A stretch of 40,082 bases of DNA from Clostridium mediterraneense (GTDB taxonomy: Bacteria; Bacillota; Clostridia; Clostridiales; Clostridiaceae): NCBI RefSeq assembly GCF_900091705.1, contig NZ_LT594785.1:1-40082 (forward strand). Reading direction: 5' to 3'. This document shows positions 24,526 through 34,500 of the stretch, piece by piece. The translations under genes and the position numbers were made by a program. Numbering within the stretch: the stretch's first letter is position 1; the number at the start of each line of letters is the position of its first letter. The notes under the pieces are model-generated. The model was not told where the DNA came from. It saw only the letters and a list, made by a program, of their open reading frames with translations, and ran no database searches.

Positions 24526-24981
24526 TTATATTTCAAAGTTTATAACTTCTTTTGTTTTACTTAAATATTCTTTATCTATAACTTCTAAGTATTCTTCAGC
24601 TTTTTGAACAATTCCTTCTCTATACTCAATCATATCTATAATATTTTTTCTAATCCAAGTATTTGAGAAATCTGTTACTATATTTATCCCCTTAGTACCA
24701 GCATTAAACTCTATACTCTCATCTCTTTTTACTCCCTGATCAAAATCAGTTATAAGAGATAAAATTATCTTATCTCCAAGTCCTTTATCATTTTCAGAAA
24801 GATTTACATAATAGTACATCCAGCACTTCATTAAGCTTTGCTCGATTTCAATACTTTTTACTTTTCTTCCTACAATAATTCTAAAAACTCTACGTAATTT
24901 TAGATAAATATCTTCCTTATTTTTTTCAAAATTACTTTCAAACAAAGTAATTTCATTTAAAATACTTTCCTTGACTAACAA
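24526..24981 (-). CDS. Hypothetical protein
   Basis: 151 residues, not recognised. It is acidic-basic mixed and mostly helical by composition, without signal peptide, membrane helix or obvious catalytic motif. LRRVFRIIVGRKVKSIEIEQSL is basic-amphipathic; MKCWMYYYVNLSEND and TDFSNTWIRKNIIDMIEYREG are aromatic-rich. A ribosome binding site GGGGGCG lies 8-14 bases before the ATG (minus strand). Transcribed alone between two terminators, so neighbours give no clue. Confidence 0.7.
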   Translation of the reverse strand: MLVKESILNEITLFESNFEKNKEDIYLKLRRVFRIIVGRKVKSIEIEQSLMKCWMYYYVNLSENDKGLGDKIILSLITDFDQGVKRDESIEFNAGTKGINIVTDFSNTWIRKNIIDMIEYREGIVQKAEEYLEVIDKEYLSKTKEVINFEI

Positions 24982-25103
24982 AATTATATCGCCCCCTTGA
25001 TATATTGTTAATTAAAGTATATCATAACTAATTTCCTTATTCTTCATCACCAAGAATTTTTAGTAAATTATAACTAATACCACATTTTTACTTTTCATTA
25101 ACA

Positions 25104-25150
25104 CAAAAAAAAGCCATACTATTAATAATTTAATAGTAGACTTTTTTCTT
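25104..25150 (-). terminator. Terminator of the CBS-protein/tadA operon
   Basis: TACTATTA (118-125) and TAATAGTA (131-138) arms, with TTTTTTTTGTG following on the minus strand; a T run also follows on the plus side. Confidence 0.75.
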
Positions 25151-25154
25151 TTAA

Positions 25155-25607
25155 TTATTTATCCATATTTTGTTTTCTTCTTGTTTTAAAAAAGCTTGTT
25201 AATATCTCTCCACATCTTTCATCATAGCACCATTTAGTATCAACAAATGTATTTAAACTATAGTTTTGTGTAAGATTAACAATTGAACCACAAGCTCCTG
25301 ATGTTTGATCAAAAGTCCCAATATAAACTTTACTTATCCTAGATTGAGAAATTGCACTAGCGCACATAGGACAAGGTTCTAGAGTTACATACATTTCTGC
25401 ACCTGTAAGTCTCCAATTATTTATTTTGCTTGTCGCCTCTTTAATTGCTAAAATTTCTGCATGTGCAGTTGGGTCATTATAATATTCTTTCATATTGTGA
25501 GCTTTTGAAAGAATTTCCCCATCTTTAACAATTACAGCTCCAACTGGAACTTCTCCTATTTCCATCGCTTTTTTTGCCTCACATAAAGCAATATCCATAT
25601 AATCCAT
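25155..25607 (-). CDS. tadA: tRNA-specific adenosine deaminase
   Basis: 150 residues, cytidine/deoxycytidylate deaminase fold. Converts A34 to inosine in tRNA-Arg(ACG). Zinc ligands and catalytic Glu: HAE (49-51) and EPCPMC with Cys79 and Cys82. The N-terminus MDYMDIALCEAKKA and GEVPVGAVIVKDGEIL are typical. ATG follows AGGGAGAA, 12 bases after the CBS-protein gene, so both are co-transcribed. Confidence 0.95.
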   Translation of the reverse strand: MDYMDIALCEAKKAMEIGEVPVGAVIVKDGEILSKAHNMKEYYNDPTAHAEILAIKEATSKINNWRLTGAEMYVTLEPCPMCASAISQSRISKVYIGTFDQTSGACGSIVNLTQNYSLNTFVDTKWCYDERCGEILTSFFKTRRKQNMDK

Positions 25608-25619
25608 AAATAATTCTCC

Positions 25620-26894
25620 CTAAACTTCATCTAAAACAAAAATTCTTATTTTCTTTATTCTCTTCTTGTCTATTTCCTCAACAATAAACTTTAGATTTTC
25701 ATATAAGATTTCTTCATTTAATTCTGGTAGTCTATCAAGAATTCCAATTACAAATCCACCAATAGAATCAAACTCATCTGATTCTATCTTAACATTTATA
25801 ATTTCACTTAAATCATCAAGTCTTGTACTTCCATCAACTTCGTATTCATTTTCTTTAATTTCTTTTATATCTTCTTGATGCTCATCATATTCATCTTCAA
25901 TATCACCAACAATTTCTTCAATAAGGTCTTCAATCGTTACGATACCTACTGTTCCACCATATTCATCTAATACTATAGCCATATGATTTCTAGTTCTTTT
26001 CATTTCAGTGAAAAGATCTGCTATATTTTTAAATTCAAAAGTATAATATGGTTCTCTCATAAGCTTCTTAACGTCAAAATTCTTTTTATCTTCATCATTT
26101 AACAGAATTAAGTCTTTAGCATATAAAATTCCAACTATATTATCAATATTATCTTCATAAACTGGTATTCTAGAAAATTGATATTCTTGTATCCCATTAA
26201 GTATGTCCTCATAACTAGCATCTATACTTTCTGCTATGATATCAACTCTTTGAGCCATTATGTCTTTAACTTGAAGATCTCCAAATTCAAAAACATTGAA
26301 TATCATTTCTTTTTCTTTGCCCTCTAAAACTCCTTCTTCTTCTCCAACATCCATAAGAGTTTTTAACTCTTCTTGAGTTATAAAAGGTTCAGCTTTATCA
26401 GGATCTCCACCTAAAATCTTTATAAAGAATGAAGATATCTTAGTAAATAACCATACAAAAGGTCTACATACAAAAACTACAGCAGCTATTGGTCTTGAAA
26501 TTTTTATTGCTACTCCCTCCGCATTTTGTTTAGCAAGAGATTTTGGTGTTATTTCACCAAAAATTAAGATTAGCATAGTCATTACACCTGTTGCTATAGC
26601 TATACCAACATCCTCAAACTTAGTTCCTTTAACTAAAGTAGCTGCAAGAACTGTTGCTAAAGATGATGCTCCTATATTAACTATATTGTTACCTATTAGA
26701 ATAGCTCCTAAAAGCTCATTTGTATCTGATATTAATTTCTCAACTAACTCAGCACCTTTAACTCCCTCTTCCACCATATGTCTTATTTTAATCTTATTAA
26801 CAGCCATTAGGGCAGTCTCTGCTGAAGAGAAAAATCCTGAAAGAATTATTAAGATTATTAAAATTATTATCTGTCCAATCACAGAAGGGTCCAA
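25620..26894 (-). CDS. CBS-pair membrane protein of the CorC/HlyC (DUF21) family
   Basis: 424 residues. DUF21/CNNM transmembrane domain (1-180; FFSSAETALMAVNK, GEITPKSLAKQNAE), tandem CBS domains (about 200-325; MAQRVDIIA, IPVYEDNIDNIVGILYAKDL, HMAIVLDEYGGTVGIVTIEDL) and a C-terminal CorC_HlyC domain (about 340-424). Relatives act in magnesium or cobalt efflux; the older hemolysin label is misleading. GTG at 26903 touches the ribosome binding site AGGAGA; TTG at 26894-26892 has better spacing and starts MDPSVIG, so TTG is preferred. Confidence 0.9.
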   Translation of the reverse strand: MDPSVIGQIIILIILIILSGFFSSAETALMAVNKIKIRHMVEEGVKGAELVEKLISDTNELLGAILIGNNIVNIGASSLATVLAATLVKGTKFEDVGIAIATGVMTMLILIFGEITPKSLAKQNAEGVAIKISRPIAAVVFVCRPFVWLFTKISSFFIKILGGDPDKAEPFITQEELKTLMDVGEEEGVLEGKEKEMIFNVFEFGDLQVKDIMAQRVDIIAESIDASYEDILNGIQEYQFSRIPVYEDNIDNIVGILYAKDLILLNDEDKKNFDVKKLMREPYYTFEFKNIADLFTEMKRTRNHMAIVLDEYGGTVGIVTIEDLIEEIVGDIEDEYDEHQEDIKEIKENEYEVDGSTRLDDLSEIINVKIESDEFDSIGGFVIGILDRLPELNEEILYENLKFIVEEIDKKRIKKIRIFVLDEV

Positions 26895-26903
26895 AAATAC
26901 CAC

Positions 26904-27205
26904 TCTCCTATTTTTTATTTTTTATATATTTATATATAAATACTATTATATCACATTAAGATTTATTTTCTTTTCAAAAAATTTTCATAAGTGTAATTAA
27001 TATCGATTTATATTTTAATTTTTAACATATAATATATTTTTCTTATTAAATCTAGCTTTACCTACTTTTATAAAAAATACTCAAAAATAAAAAAGGATTT
27101 AATAATTAAAAACTCATCTTAAAAACAACTTACTAAGTAGTAAATAGATTTCACCAATAAAAAAATAAATTTTATATCTTATTTTTTATTTATTAATTAT
27201 TTTTG
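26904..27205. other. AT-rich divergent spacer
   Basis: About 300 bases between the divergent CBS-protein and MarR genes. No protein frame or RNA gene is seen apart from the MarR promoter at its right end. The promoter of the CBS/tadA operon must lie here, but no box pair stands out. Confidence 0.4.
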
Positions 27206-27234
27206 TTGCAAATGCAATAAAAATTTTGTAGAAT
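27206..27234 (+). promoter_or_regulatory. MarR operon promoter with overlapping operator
   Basis: TTGCAA (206-211), 17-base spacer, TAGAAT (229-234). The palindrome TTGCA-AA-TGCAA (206-217) covers the -35, the usual geometry for MarR-family autorepression. Confidence 0.65.
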
Positions 27235-27267
27235 ATTTTAAAAGTATTAGCCAACAAGGAGGTATAT

Positions 27268-27720
27268 ATGACAGAAATTTTACGGGAAATCGGAATGATT
27301 GCAAGAGCATTAGATTCTATTAGTAATATAGAATTTAAAGAATTTGATCTTACAAAAGGTCAGTACTTATATCTTGTACGAATATGTGAATCTCCTGGAA
27401 TAATTCAAGAAAAATTAGCAGAACTAATTAAAGTAGATAGAGCAACTGCTGCTAGAGCAATAAAAAAGCTTGAAATTAAAGGATTCATTGAAAAAAAAGA
27501 TGATGAAAATAATAAAAAAATTAAAAAACTTTATCCAACTAAAAAGGGAAATCATATATATCCTTTTATACTAAGGGAACATATATATTCTAATAATGTT
27601 GCACTAACAGGTTTCTCAGAAAAAGAAGTAGAAACCATTTTTCATCTTCTACAAAGAGTAAGAAAAAATATAGAAGTTGATTGGAAATATGTAAAGAACG
27701 GAAATAAAAGAAATTATTAA
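27268..27720 (+). CDS. MarR family transcriptional regulator
   Basis: 150 residues, winged helix of the MarR/SlyA type: FDLTKGQYLYLVRI, then the recognition region VDRATAARAIKKLEIKGFIEKK (about 69-90) and the wing DDENNKKIKKLYPTKKG. It probably dimerises and represses its own promoter. AAGGAGG precedes the ATG. The GNAT gene follows after 27 bases, so it is the likely regulated partner. The ligand is unknown. Confidence 0.9.
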   Translation: MTEILREIGMIARALDSISNIEFKEFDLTKGQYLYLVRICESPGIIQEKLAELIKVDRATAARAIKKLEIKGFIEKKDDENNKKIKKLYPTKKGNHIYPFILREHIYSNNVALTGFSEKEVETIFHLLQRVRKNIEVDWKYVKNGNKRNY

Positions 27721-27741
27721 TCTTAAATAAAGGAGCTATAA

Positions 27742-28266
<525 letters not shown>

Positions 28267-28316
28267 ATTAATTTTTAATATTAGTAAAATTATGTTTTTT
28301 CAACATTTATCCAATA

Positions 28317-28353
28317 AAAAAGTTGAAACCCTTAATACTAAAGATTTCAACCT
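28317..28353 (-). terminator. Terminator of tRNA-Arg
   Basis: Minus-strand GGTTGAAATC pairs with GGTTTCAAC after an 11-14 base loop, followed by TTTTTTATTGG. Confidence 0.7.
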
Positions 28354-28361
28354 AATTTATA

Positions 28362-28436
28362 TGGCACCCCTAGTAGGAATCGAACCTACATTTATCCCTT
28401 AGGAGGGGATTGTTCTATCCATTAAACTATAGGGGC
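28362..28436 (-). tRNA. tRNA-Arg (anticodon CCT)
   Basis: 75 bases with encoded CCA. Acceptor GCCCCTA/TAGGGGT, anticodon stem ATCCC/GGGAT around CTCCTAA, anticodon CCT (reads AGG), T arm GTAGG/CCTAC with TTCGATT. Confidence 0.96.
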
Positions 28437-28471
28437 TTAAAATTTTTGGTATTTATTTACCTTATAAATTA

Positions 28472-28500
28472 ATTTTATATTTTGCTATTATCCATGTCAA
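28472..28500 (-). promoter_or_regulatory. tRNA-Arg promoter
   Basis: Minus-strand perfect TTGACA (500-495), 17-base spacer, TAAAAT (477-472), about 36 bases before the tRNA. Confidence 0.75.
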
Positions 28501-28537
28501 TAGATTTCCATATTAACAATAAATTTATAATAAAAAG

Positions 28538-28566
28538 TTGTTAAACTAATAATTTTAATATAAGAT
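28538..28566 (+). promoter_or_regulatory. Possible psd promoter
   Basis: TTGTTA (538-543), 17-base spacer, TAAGAT (561-566). A TATACT follows directly, so the exact -10 is unclear. Confidence 0.45.
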
Positions 28567-28601
28567 ATACTTGGTTTTACTTTTAGAAAGGGAGATTCTT
28601 A

Positions 28602-29492
28602 ATGATAAAAGTATACAATAGAACAACTAAAAATTATGAAATCGAACAAGTTGCCGGTCTTAATTATATAAACTGGTCATACTCATCTCCTGTTGGAAAA
28701 GGAGTAGTAGAACTGTTTGTAAAGAAGAAGATGTTTTCTAAAATATATGGTTTATACTGTGATACTAAGCTCAGTAAGAAAAAAATCTCAAAGTTTGTAG
28801 AGCAATTTGGTATAAATACATCTATTATGGAAAAAAACTTAGATGAATTTAAGAATTTTAACGATTTTTTTGCTAGAAAACTTGTAGATAAAGCAAGACC
28901 AATTGACCAAAATCCAGAAAGTTTAATATCACCTGGTGATGGAAGACTTTTAGCATTTGAAAATATAGATATGGCTAAAATAATTCAAGTTAAAGGTTTT
29001 ACTTATTCATTAAGAGAATTAATAAGTGATGATAATGTTGCTAAGGAATATGAAGGTGGTACTTGTCTTGTTTTAAGACTTTGCCCTACTGATTATCATC
29101 GTTTTCACTTTGTAGACAATGGATTCTGTAGAAAAAGTAAAAAGATAAAAGGATCTTATTACTCTGTAAATCCTATAGCTCTTGAAAAGGTACCAAAGTT
29201 ATTCTGTAAAAATAAAAGGGAATGGGCTCTTTTCAAATCAGATAATTTTGGGGATATAATAACAATGGAAGTTGGAGCAACCTGTGTTGGTACTATAATT
29301 CAAAGTTATCAAACTGATAAAAAAGTTTATAAAGGTGAAGAAAAAGGATTCTTTAAATTCGGTGGATCAACAACTATATTATTTTTCAAAAAAAATGCTG
29401 TAACAATTGATAAGGATATTATAGAAGAATCACTTAAAGGAATAGAAACTATGGTTTATATGGGTGAACATATTGGAGAAAAAATAAAGTAA
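28602..29492 (+). CDS. psd: Phosphatidylserine decarboxylase
   Basis: 296 residues, typical of the clostridial class II enzyme. It makes phosphatidylethanolamine at the membrane. [16 protein letters not shown] (first catalytic Asp region), DYHRFHF (charge relay His) and the self-cleavage site GGST (254-257, Ser256 becomes the pyruvoyl group) are seen. GGST in place of LGST is an accepted variant. GAAAGGGAG precedes the ATG. No pssA lies in the window. Terminator at 29493-29532. Confidence 0.93.
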   Translation: MIKVYNRTTKNYEIEQVAGLNYINWSYSSPVGKGVVELFVKKKMFSKIYGLYCDTKLSKKKISKFVEQFGINTSIMEKNLDEFKNFNDFFARKLVDKARPIDQNPESLISPGDGRLLAFENIDMAKIIQVKGFTYSLRELISDDNVAKEYEGGTCLVLRLCPTDYHRFHFVDNGFCRKSKKIKGSYYSVNPIALEKVPKLFCKNKREWALFKSDNFGDIITMEVGATCVGTIIQSYQTDKKVYKGEEKGFFKFGGSTTILFFKKNAVTIDKDIIEESLKGIETMVYMGEHIGEKIK

Positions 29493-29532
29493 AGAAGGAA
29501 TGTCTTATGATTAGACATTTCTTTTTTTCTTT
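29493..29532 (+). terminator. psd terminator
   Basis: GAATGTCT (498-505) and AGACATTT (513-520) arms, then CTTTTTTTCTTTTT. Confidence 0.8.
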
Positions 29533-29733
29533 TTCACTTACTCTAACTTATTAGCACATAGTACTACTAATTTTTAATGAAGAACTGTTTAAAACTCCTA
29601 CTACTTCAGCATTATCTTTTCTAACTATTTTATACTATTAATTATAGTAATCAGCTATTTATATATCCATGCCAAATAACTAAATACTCTATATACTTCT
29701 TAAATTATATTTAAAACTCATTTAATTATAACT
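29533..29733. other. AT-rich spacer between psd and the surface protein cluster
   Basis: About 200 bases between convergent genes. I see no gene, repeat or promoter in it. Confidence 0.4.
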
Positions 29734-29773
29734 AAAAAAGAGCTTGTCCCTTTAAAGGACAAACTCTAAAAAA
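29734..29773 (-). terminator. Terminator of the first LPHTG gene
   Basis: Minus-strand AGTTTGTCC and GGACAAGCT arms with a 7-base loop, followed by CTTTTTTAG. Confidence 0.8.
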
Positions 29774-29789
29774 TTATAATTTTTAAAAA

Positions 29790-31169
29790 CTATTTTCTTT
29801 TTCTAAATACTCCTAATGCTAATACAGCACTTAATATTGTTGCTAATATTCCAGCATCTTTTGCTGCATTATCTTGTGACTTACCTAAACCTGTATGAGG
29901 TAATTCCTTAACACTTGACTCTTTATGTGCTCCAGCTTTTACAGTCTTATTTGAATCATTCTTTTCTATTGAATTTACTTTGTTATCTTTATTAACTGCT
30001 GCTGATTTTACACTTGTATTCTTGTCAGCTGGTTTTGCTTCTGTATTTTTATCTGCTGGTTTTACAGTTGTGCTCTTGTCAGCTGGCTTTGCTTCTGTAT
30101 TTTTATCTGCTGGCTTTACAGTTGTGCTCTTGTCAGCTGGTTTTGTTTCTGTATTCTTATCTGTTGGTTTTACAGTTGTGTTCTTGGCAACTGGCTTTGC
30201 TTCTGTATTTTTATCTGCTGGTTTTGCAGTTGTATTCTTGCCTGCTGGCTTTGCTTCTGTATTTTTATCTGCTGGTTTTACAGTTGTGCTCTTGTCAGCT
30301 GGTTTTGCTTCTGTATTTTTATCTGCTGGTTTTGCAGTTGTATTCTTGTCAGCTGGTTTTGCTTCTGTATTTTTATCTACTGGTTTTACAGTTGTATTCT
30401 TGGCAGCTGGTTTTGCTTCTGTATTTTTATCTACTGGTTTTACAGTTGTATTCTTGGCAGCTGGCTTTGCTTCTGTATTTTTATCTGCTGGTTTTACAGT
30501 TGTGTTCTTGGCAGCTGGCTTTGCTTCTGTATTTTTATCTGCTGGTTTTACAGTTGTGTTCTTGTCAGCTGGCTTTGCTTTTGTATTTTTATCTGCTGGT
30601 TTTACAGTTGTGTTCTTGGCAGCTGGTTTTACTTCTGGTTTAGTCTTTGTTACATAGTAATATTGTACTGTTTCATTATTACGTCCAAAGTCTGGTCTAT
30701 AATCTACAGATGGGTCTTTAACCTCTTCACCATTAAATAATACCTTAGCTAATTTAATTGATGCATTCGCACTAGGTAATGAATAATTTGGTTTAGTTCC
30801 AATTGCTCCGTATATTTCATTTGATGATATAGCTCTACCATTAATATAGATTGTATATCTAATTTGACTTTGTTCTATTACATGATAAGTTATATTTTGA
30901 ACTACATTTGAAAACTTAGTTGGTAATTTAGTAACAATATTATTATTATCTGTAATATATTTTAATTTACAGTTTGCTGGAATATTAGGTGTTATATCTC
31001 CTATATTACTTCCTATAGCTCCTGTATAAGTTTTAGGATTTCCAACTGTTACTCCATTTTGATTTAAAACTGTAACTATTACAGTTCCCTTATCTGTATT
31101 TCCTGGTTTTACTGCATATTGTACATATGCTGGTCTATTTACTGTATATTGTGGTAAATTATGTATCAT
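29790..31169 (-). CDS. LPHTG protein without signal peptide, probably 5'-truncated
   Basis: 459 residues. Residues 1-180 contain MucBP-like strand patterns: one complete unit ending KFSNVVQNITYHV, and before it what looks like the tail of another (PAYVQYAV), as if the gene began inside a repeat. Residues 183-389 are 23 nine-residue units alternating (A)xKNTTVKP and xDKNTEAKP, a stalk. The C-terminus is a sortase signal: LPHTG (423-427), a hydrophobic span and FRKRK. There is no signal peptide, so sorting would fail. AAGGGAAG precedes the ATG, but 33 bases upstream an in-frame ATG opens MKKI and meets TAA TGA. It is likely a decayed or truncated paralogue. Confidence 0.75.
   Translation of the reverse strand: MIHNLPQYTVNRPAYVQYAVKPGNTDKGTVIVTVLNQNGVTVGNPKTYTGAIGSNIGDITPNIPANCKLKYITDNNNIVTKLPTKFSNVVQNITYHVIEQSQIRYTIYINGRAISSNEIYGAIGTKPNYSLPSANASIKLAKVLFNGEEVKDPSVDYRPDFGRNNETVQYYYVTKTKPEVKPAAKNTTVKPADKNTKAKPADKNTTVKPADKNTEAKPAAKNTTVKPADKNTEAKPAAKNTTVKPVDKNTEAKPAAKNTTVKPVDKNTEAKPADKNTTAKPADKNTEAKPADKSTTVKPADKNTEAKPAGKNTTAKPADKNTEAKPVAKNTTVKPTDKNTETKPADKSTTVKPADKNTEAKPADKSTTVKPADKNTEAKPADKNTSVKSAAVNKDNKVNSIEKNDSNKTVKAGAHKESSVKELPHTGLGKSQDNAAKDAGILATILSAVLALGVFRKRK
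30003..30623 (-). repeat. 27-base tandem repeat tract (23 units)
   Basis: The DNA repeats every 27 bases, usually in pairs of 54, encoding nine-residue Lys/Pro/Thr units. Units differ at a few positions (Ala/Asp/Val/Gly/Thr second residue; Thr-Val or Glu-Ala near the end). All keep the reading frame. The opposite strand is open for the same reason and is not coding. Confidence 0.95.
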
Positions 31170-31456
31170 GTTTAATACTTCCCTTCATTATATCTTTTTC
31201 ATTTGTTTTCTCTTATTAATTTAAAATATTTTAAACACTAAAATATTCATTATTAAGTACCCTAAGCTTTAAAATATAGATTTATAAATTAAAATTACTA
31301 AAGTCTTCAAAATATAAATATCTTCCTTTTATTTTCTATAATTTTACTATAAATTATTAACAAATTAATGAAATTTTAAAGACATTTTATGAACTAATTT
31401 TATAAATTATTTTATAAATCAGTACTATATACATTGAATAATGCTAGCTTAAATAG
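31170..31456. other. Spacer upstream of the signal-less LPHTG gene
   Basis: AT-rich. On the minus strand TTGTTA, a 17-base gap and TATAGA (around 31335-31365) form a possible promoter. The in-frame ATG at 31202-31200 begins ATG AAA AAG ATA TAA TGA, which may be the remains of a signal-peptide start. Confidence 0.5.
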
Positions 31457-31495
31457 AAAAAACAAGAGTTTTAATAAAATTAAAACTCTTGTTTT
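31457..31495 (-). terminator. Terminator of the giant adhesin gene
   Basis: ACAAGAGTTTTAA and TTAAAACTCTTGT arms around a short AT loop; the minus side continues TTTTTTC. Confidence 0.85.
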
Positions 31496-31506
31496 CATTT
31501 ATAAAA

Positions 31507-34500
31507 CTATTTCTTCTTTCTAAAAATTCCTATAGCTACAATACTAGCTACTATAACTCCTAATATTCCCACAGTCTTTACTGATTGCTCTGGTGTAATA
31601 TTTAAACCAGTATGAGGTAATAGTTTCTTTAATATACCACCAGATTTACTAGGATCCTCTGGTACCTTTTCAACATGATAAATTATAGTATTATCTTTAT
31701 TTCCAAAATTCTTAGGAAGCTCTGTAATTTCTCTTCCGTCTCCATCTGTTATTCTTACTATCTTATATCCATTTGGAATTTTAGGTGGTTTAAGACCAGT
31801 TTCTTTTCCCTCTTCACCTATTGTTGTATTTGGTGGTATTATATGATTTCCATTACCATCAACAACAATAATTTTATCTGTATATTTAGGAATTTTCTCT
31901 ATAACATAAATTATCTTATTATCAATATCTTCTTGAATAGTTGGAACCTGTGCCTGTGATACTTCCTTTCCATTAACTATTATTTTCTCTATTCTATAAC
32001 CACTAGGTAATACAGGAATCTTAGTATTAATCTTACTTCCTATCTTACTTGTTATAGTTTTACTTGGTACTACATCCTTATTAGTTCCTGAATAGATTTC
32101 TTCAATTACTGTTTTTGCATTATTTCTTGAAACTATAATTTCTATATGATTATTAATTACTCTTGTAGGGTCAGTAGGTAATTTACTTGGTAAAATATAA
32201 ATTCCTTTATCATTCTTAGCAAGTTCTTGACCATTTAATAATATTTTAATCATATGATAGCCCTTTGGAATCTTTGGTAATTTTATATCTATATTTCCTC
32301 CAGGTGCTCCACTAGCTACTTCATAGCTAGGTACTAAAATTATTCCCTTATCAGTTTTTATATCAATATAAACTTTATCAACTATATCCTTCTCTACATG
32401 ATAAATAATTGTAGTATCTTTCTCTCCAAATACTTTAGGAATTCCATCTACTTTATCACCATTAGCATTTGTTATCTTAACTACATGATAACCCTTTGGA
32501 ATTTCTGGAGTTTTAAGTCCAGTTTCATCTCCAGTCTTTCCTGTACTTGAAACAGAAGGAACTAATTCCTGACCATTTGAATCAACAACCTTTACAGTAT
32601 CTGTTGGCATTTTTCCTATTATATAAATAATAACTTGGTCTGATTTGCTTTGTACTGTAGGTACTCTATCTACAGGTATTTCTTTACCATCAACAGTTAC
32701 TTTTATTATTTGATATCCATTTGGAAGGTTTGGTATTTTAGTATCTACTTTACTTCCAACAATATTAGTTGTAACTATTTCAGGTACAATATTTTTACCA
32801 TCTATATAAATTTCTTTTACTGTTGTAGTTGGCTCTTTAACAACATGATAAATTATTATCTGATCTTTATCAGTAAATGTCTTAGGAACTCCTGTTACTT
32901 CTGGCCCATCTCCATTAGTTATTCTCACTACATGATAACCTACTGGTATCTTAGGTTCACTAAGTCCTGTTGGACTGCCAGCTTCTCCTGTACTAATTAT
33001 TTCTGGTACAATTTCTTTTCCTGAATTATCAACAACTCTTACTCTATCTGTATATGTTGGAATTTTTCCTATCACATAAGTAATAGTAGTATCGGTATTT
33101 ACTTGAACAATTGGCACTTCTGACTCTGGAGTTATTTTTCCATTAACTAAAATCTTCTCAATTTTATATCCTTTGGGTAATATTGGAATCTTAGTATCTA
33201 CACTACTTCCAATATCTCCTGTTATAATTTTACTTGGAACTACTTCTTTACCATTATCTGAATAAACTTCTTTTATAGTTGTTGTTGAAGTATTCTTTGA
33301 AATTATAACTTCTATATGTTGATTAATTTCCTTTGTAACATCGGAAGGTAAGGTGGTTGGTAAATCATATGTTCCATCTGCATTTTTAGTAAGCTCTTTG
33401 CCATTTAATAATACCTTATCTATATGATAACCACTTGGTACTTGTGGTAAAGATATATTAATCTTAGTTCCAGGAGCTCCACTTGCTACCTCATGTGAAG
33501 GTACTATAATTTCTCCATTACTAGTTTTCATATCAATATATACCTTATCACTTATATCTTTTTCTACATGATAAATTATAATTTCATTTTTATCCCCAAA
33601 CACCTTAGGTACTCCACTTACTTCTTGCCCTTTTTCATTAGTAATTTTCACTACATGATACCCCTTAGGAATAGTTGGAGTAGTAAGTCCTGTCTCACTT
33701 CCTGTTTTTCCAGTTTTAGATATTGCCTTCACTAACTCTTTACCACTAGAATCAACAACCTTAACTGTATCTATTGGCATTTTAGCTATTGTATAAACAA
33801 TAGTTTGGTTTTCAACACTTTGAACCGTTGGAACTTCTGATTCTGGTACTTCCTTGCCATTCACAGTTGTTTTTACAACTTGATATCCTTTTGGTAATTT
33901 AGGTACAGCTGTATTTACCTTTGCTCCGATTTCATTAATTGTCACTTTAATTGAATATACTCCTGGACTATTTTCAAATACCACTGAAACTGCTGTAGTT
34001 GGATTTACAGCAACATGATAAATTATTGTCTCATCTTTATCAGTAAATGTTTTAGGTACTCCACTTATTTCTTGACCATCTCCATTAGTTATTTTCACTA
34101 TATGATAACCTTTTGGAATCTTTGGCACTTTAAGTCCTGTATCCTTTCCTGTTTCTCCTGTGCTTGATACCTCTGGAATAACATCTTTTCCTTCACTATC
34201 TATAACTTTAATTTTATCAGTATATATTAGAATCTTTTCTATTACATAAACAATTTTATTATCAGTATTTCCTTGAACTGTTGGAACTTCTGCTTGTGTA
34301 ACAACCTTACCATTAACCAAGATTTTTTGAATTCTATATCCTTTAGGTAGTTTAGGCAGCTTAGTATCTACTGGGCTTCCTATCTCACCTGTAATTGTTT
34401 TGCTAGGTACAACCTCTTTATTATCACTACTATAAATTTCTGATATTGTTGTACTTGAAGTATCTTTTGCAACTATAATTTCTATATGTTGATTTACCTC

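Noticed and set aside
30003-30623. Regular repeats considered as a CRISPR array
   Set aside because: Units are contiguous with no unique spacers, lie in a coding frame, and no cas gene is present. The same holds for 39025-39480.
29980-30657. Long plus-strand open frames opposite the 27-base repeats
   Set aside because: A repeat unit of 27 bases keeps several frames open on both strands; these frames have no ribosome binding site and encode only monotonous Leu/Val/Phe repeats.
31675-33024. Plus-strand frames opposite the giant adhesin
   Set aside because: Shadow frames of a repetitive coding sequence with no ribosome binding sites.
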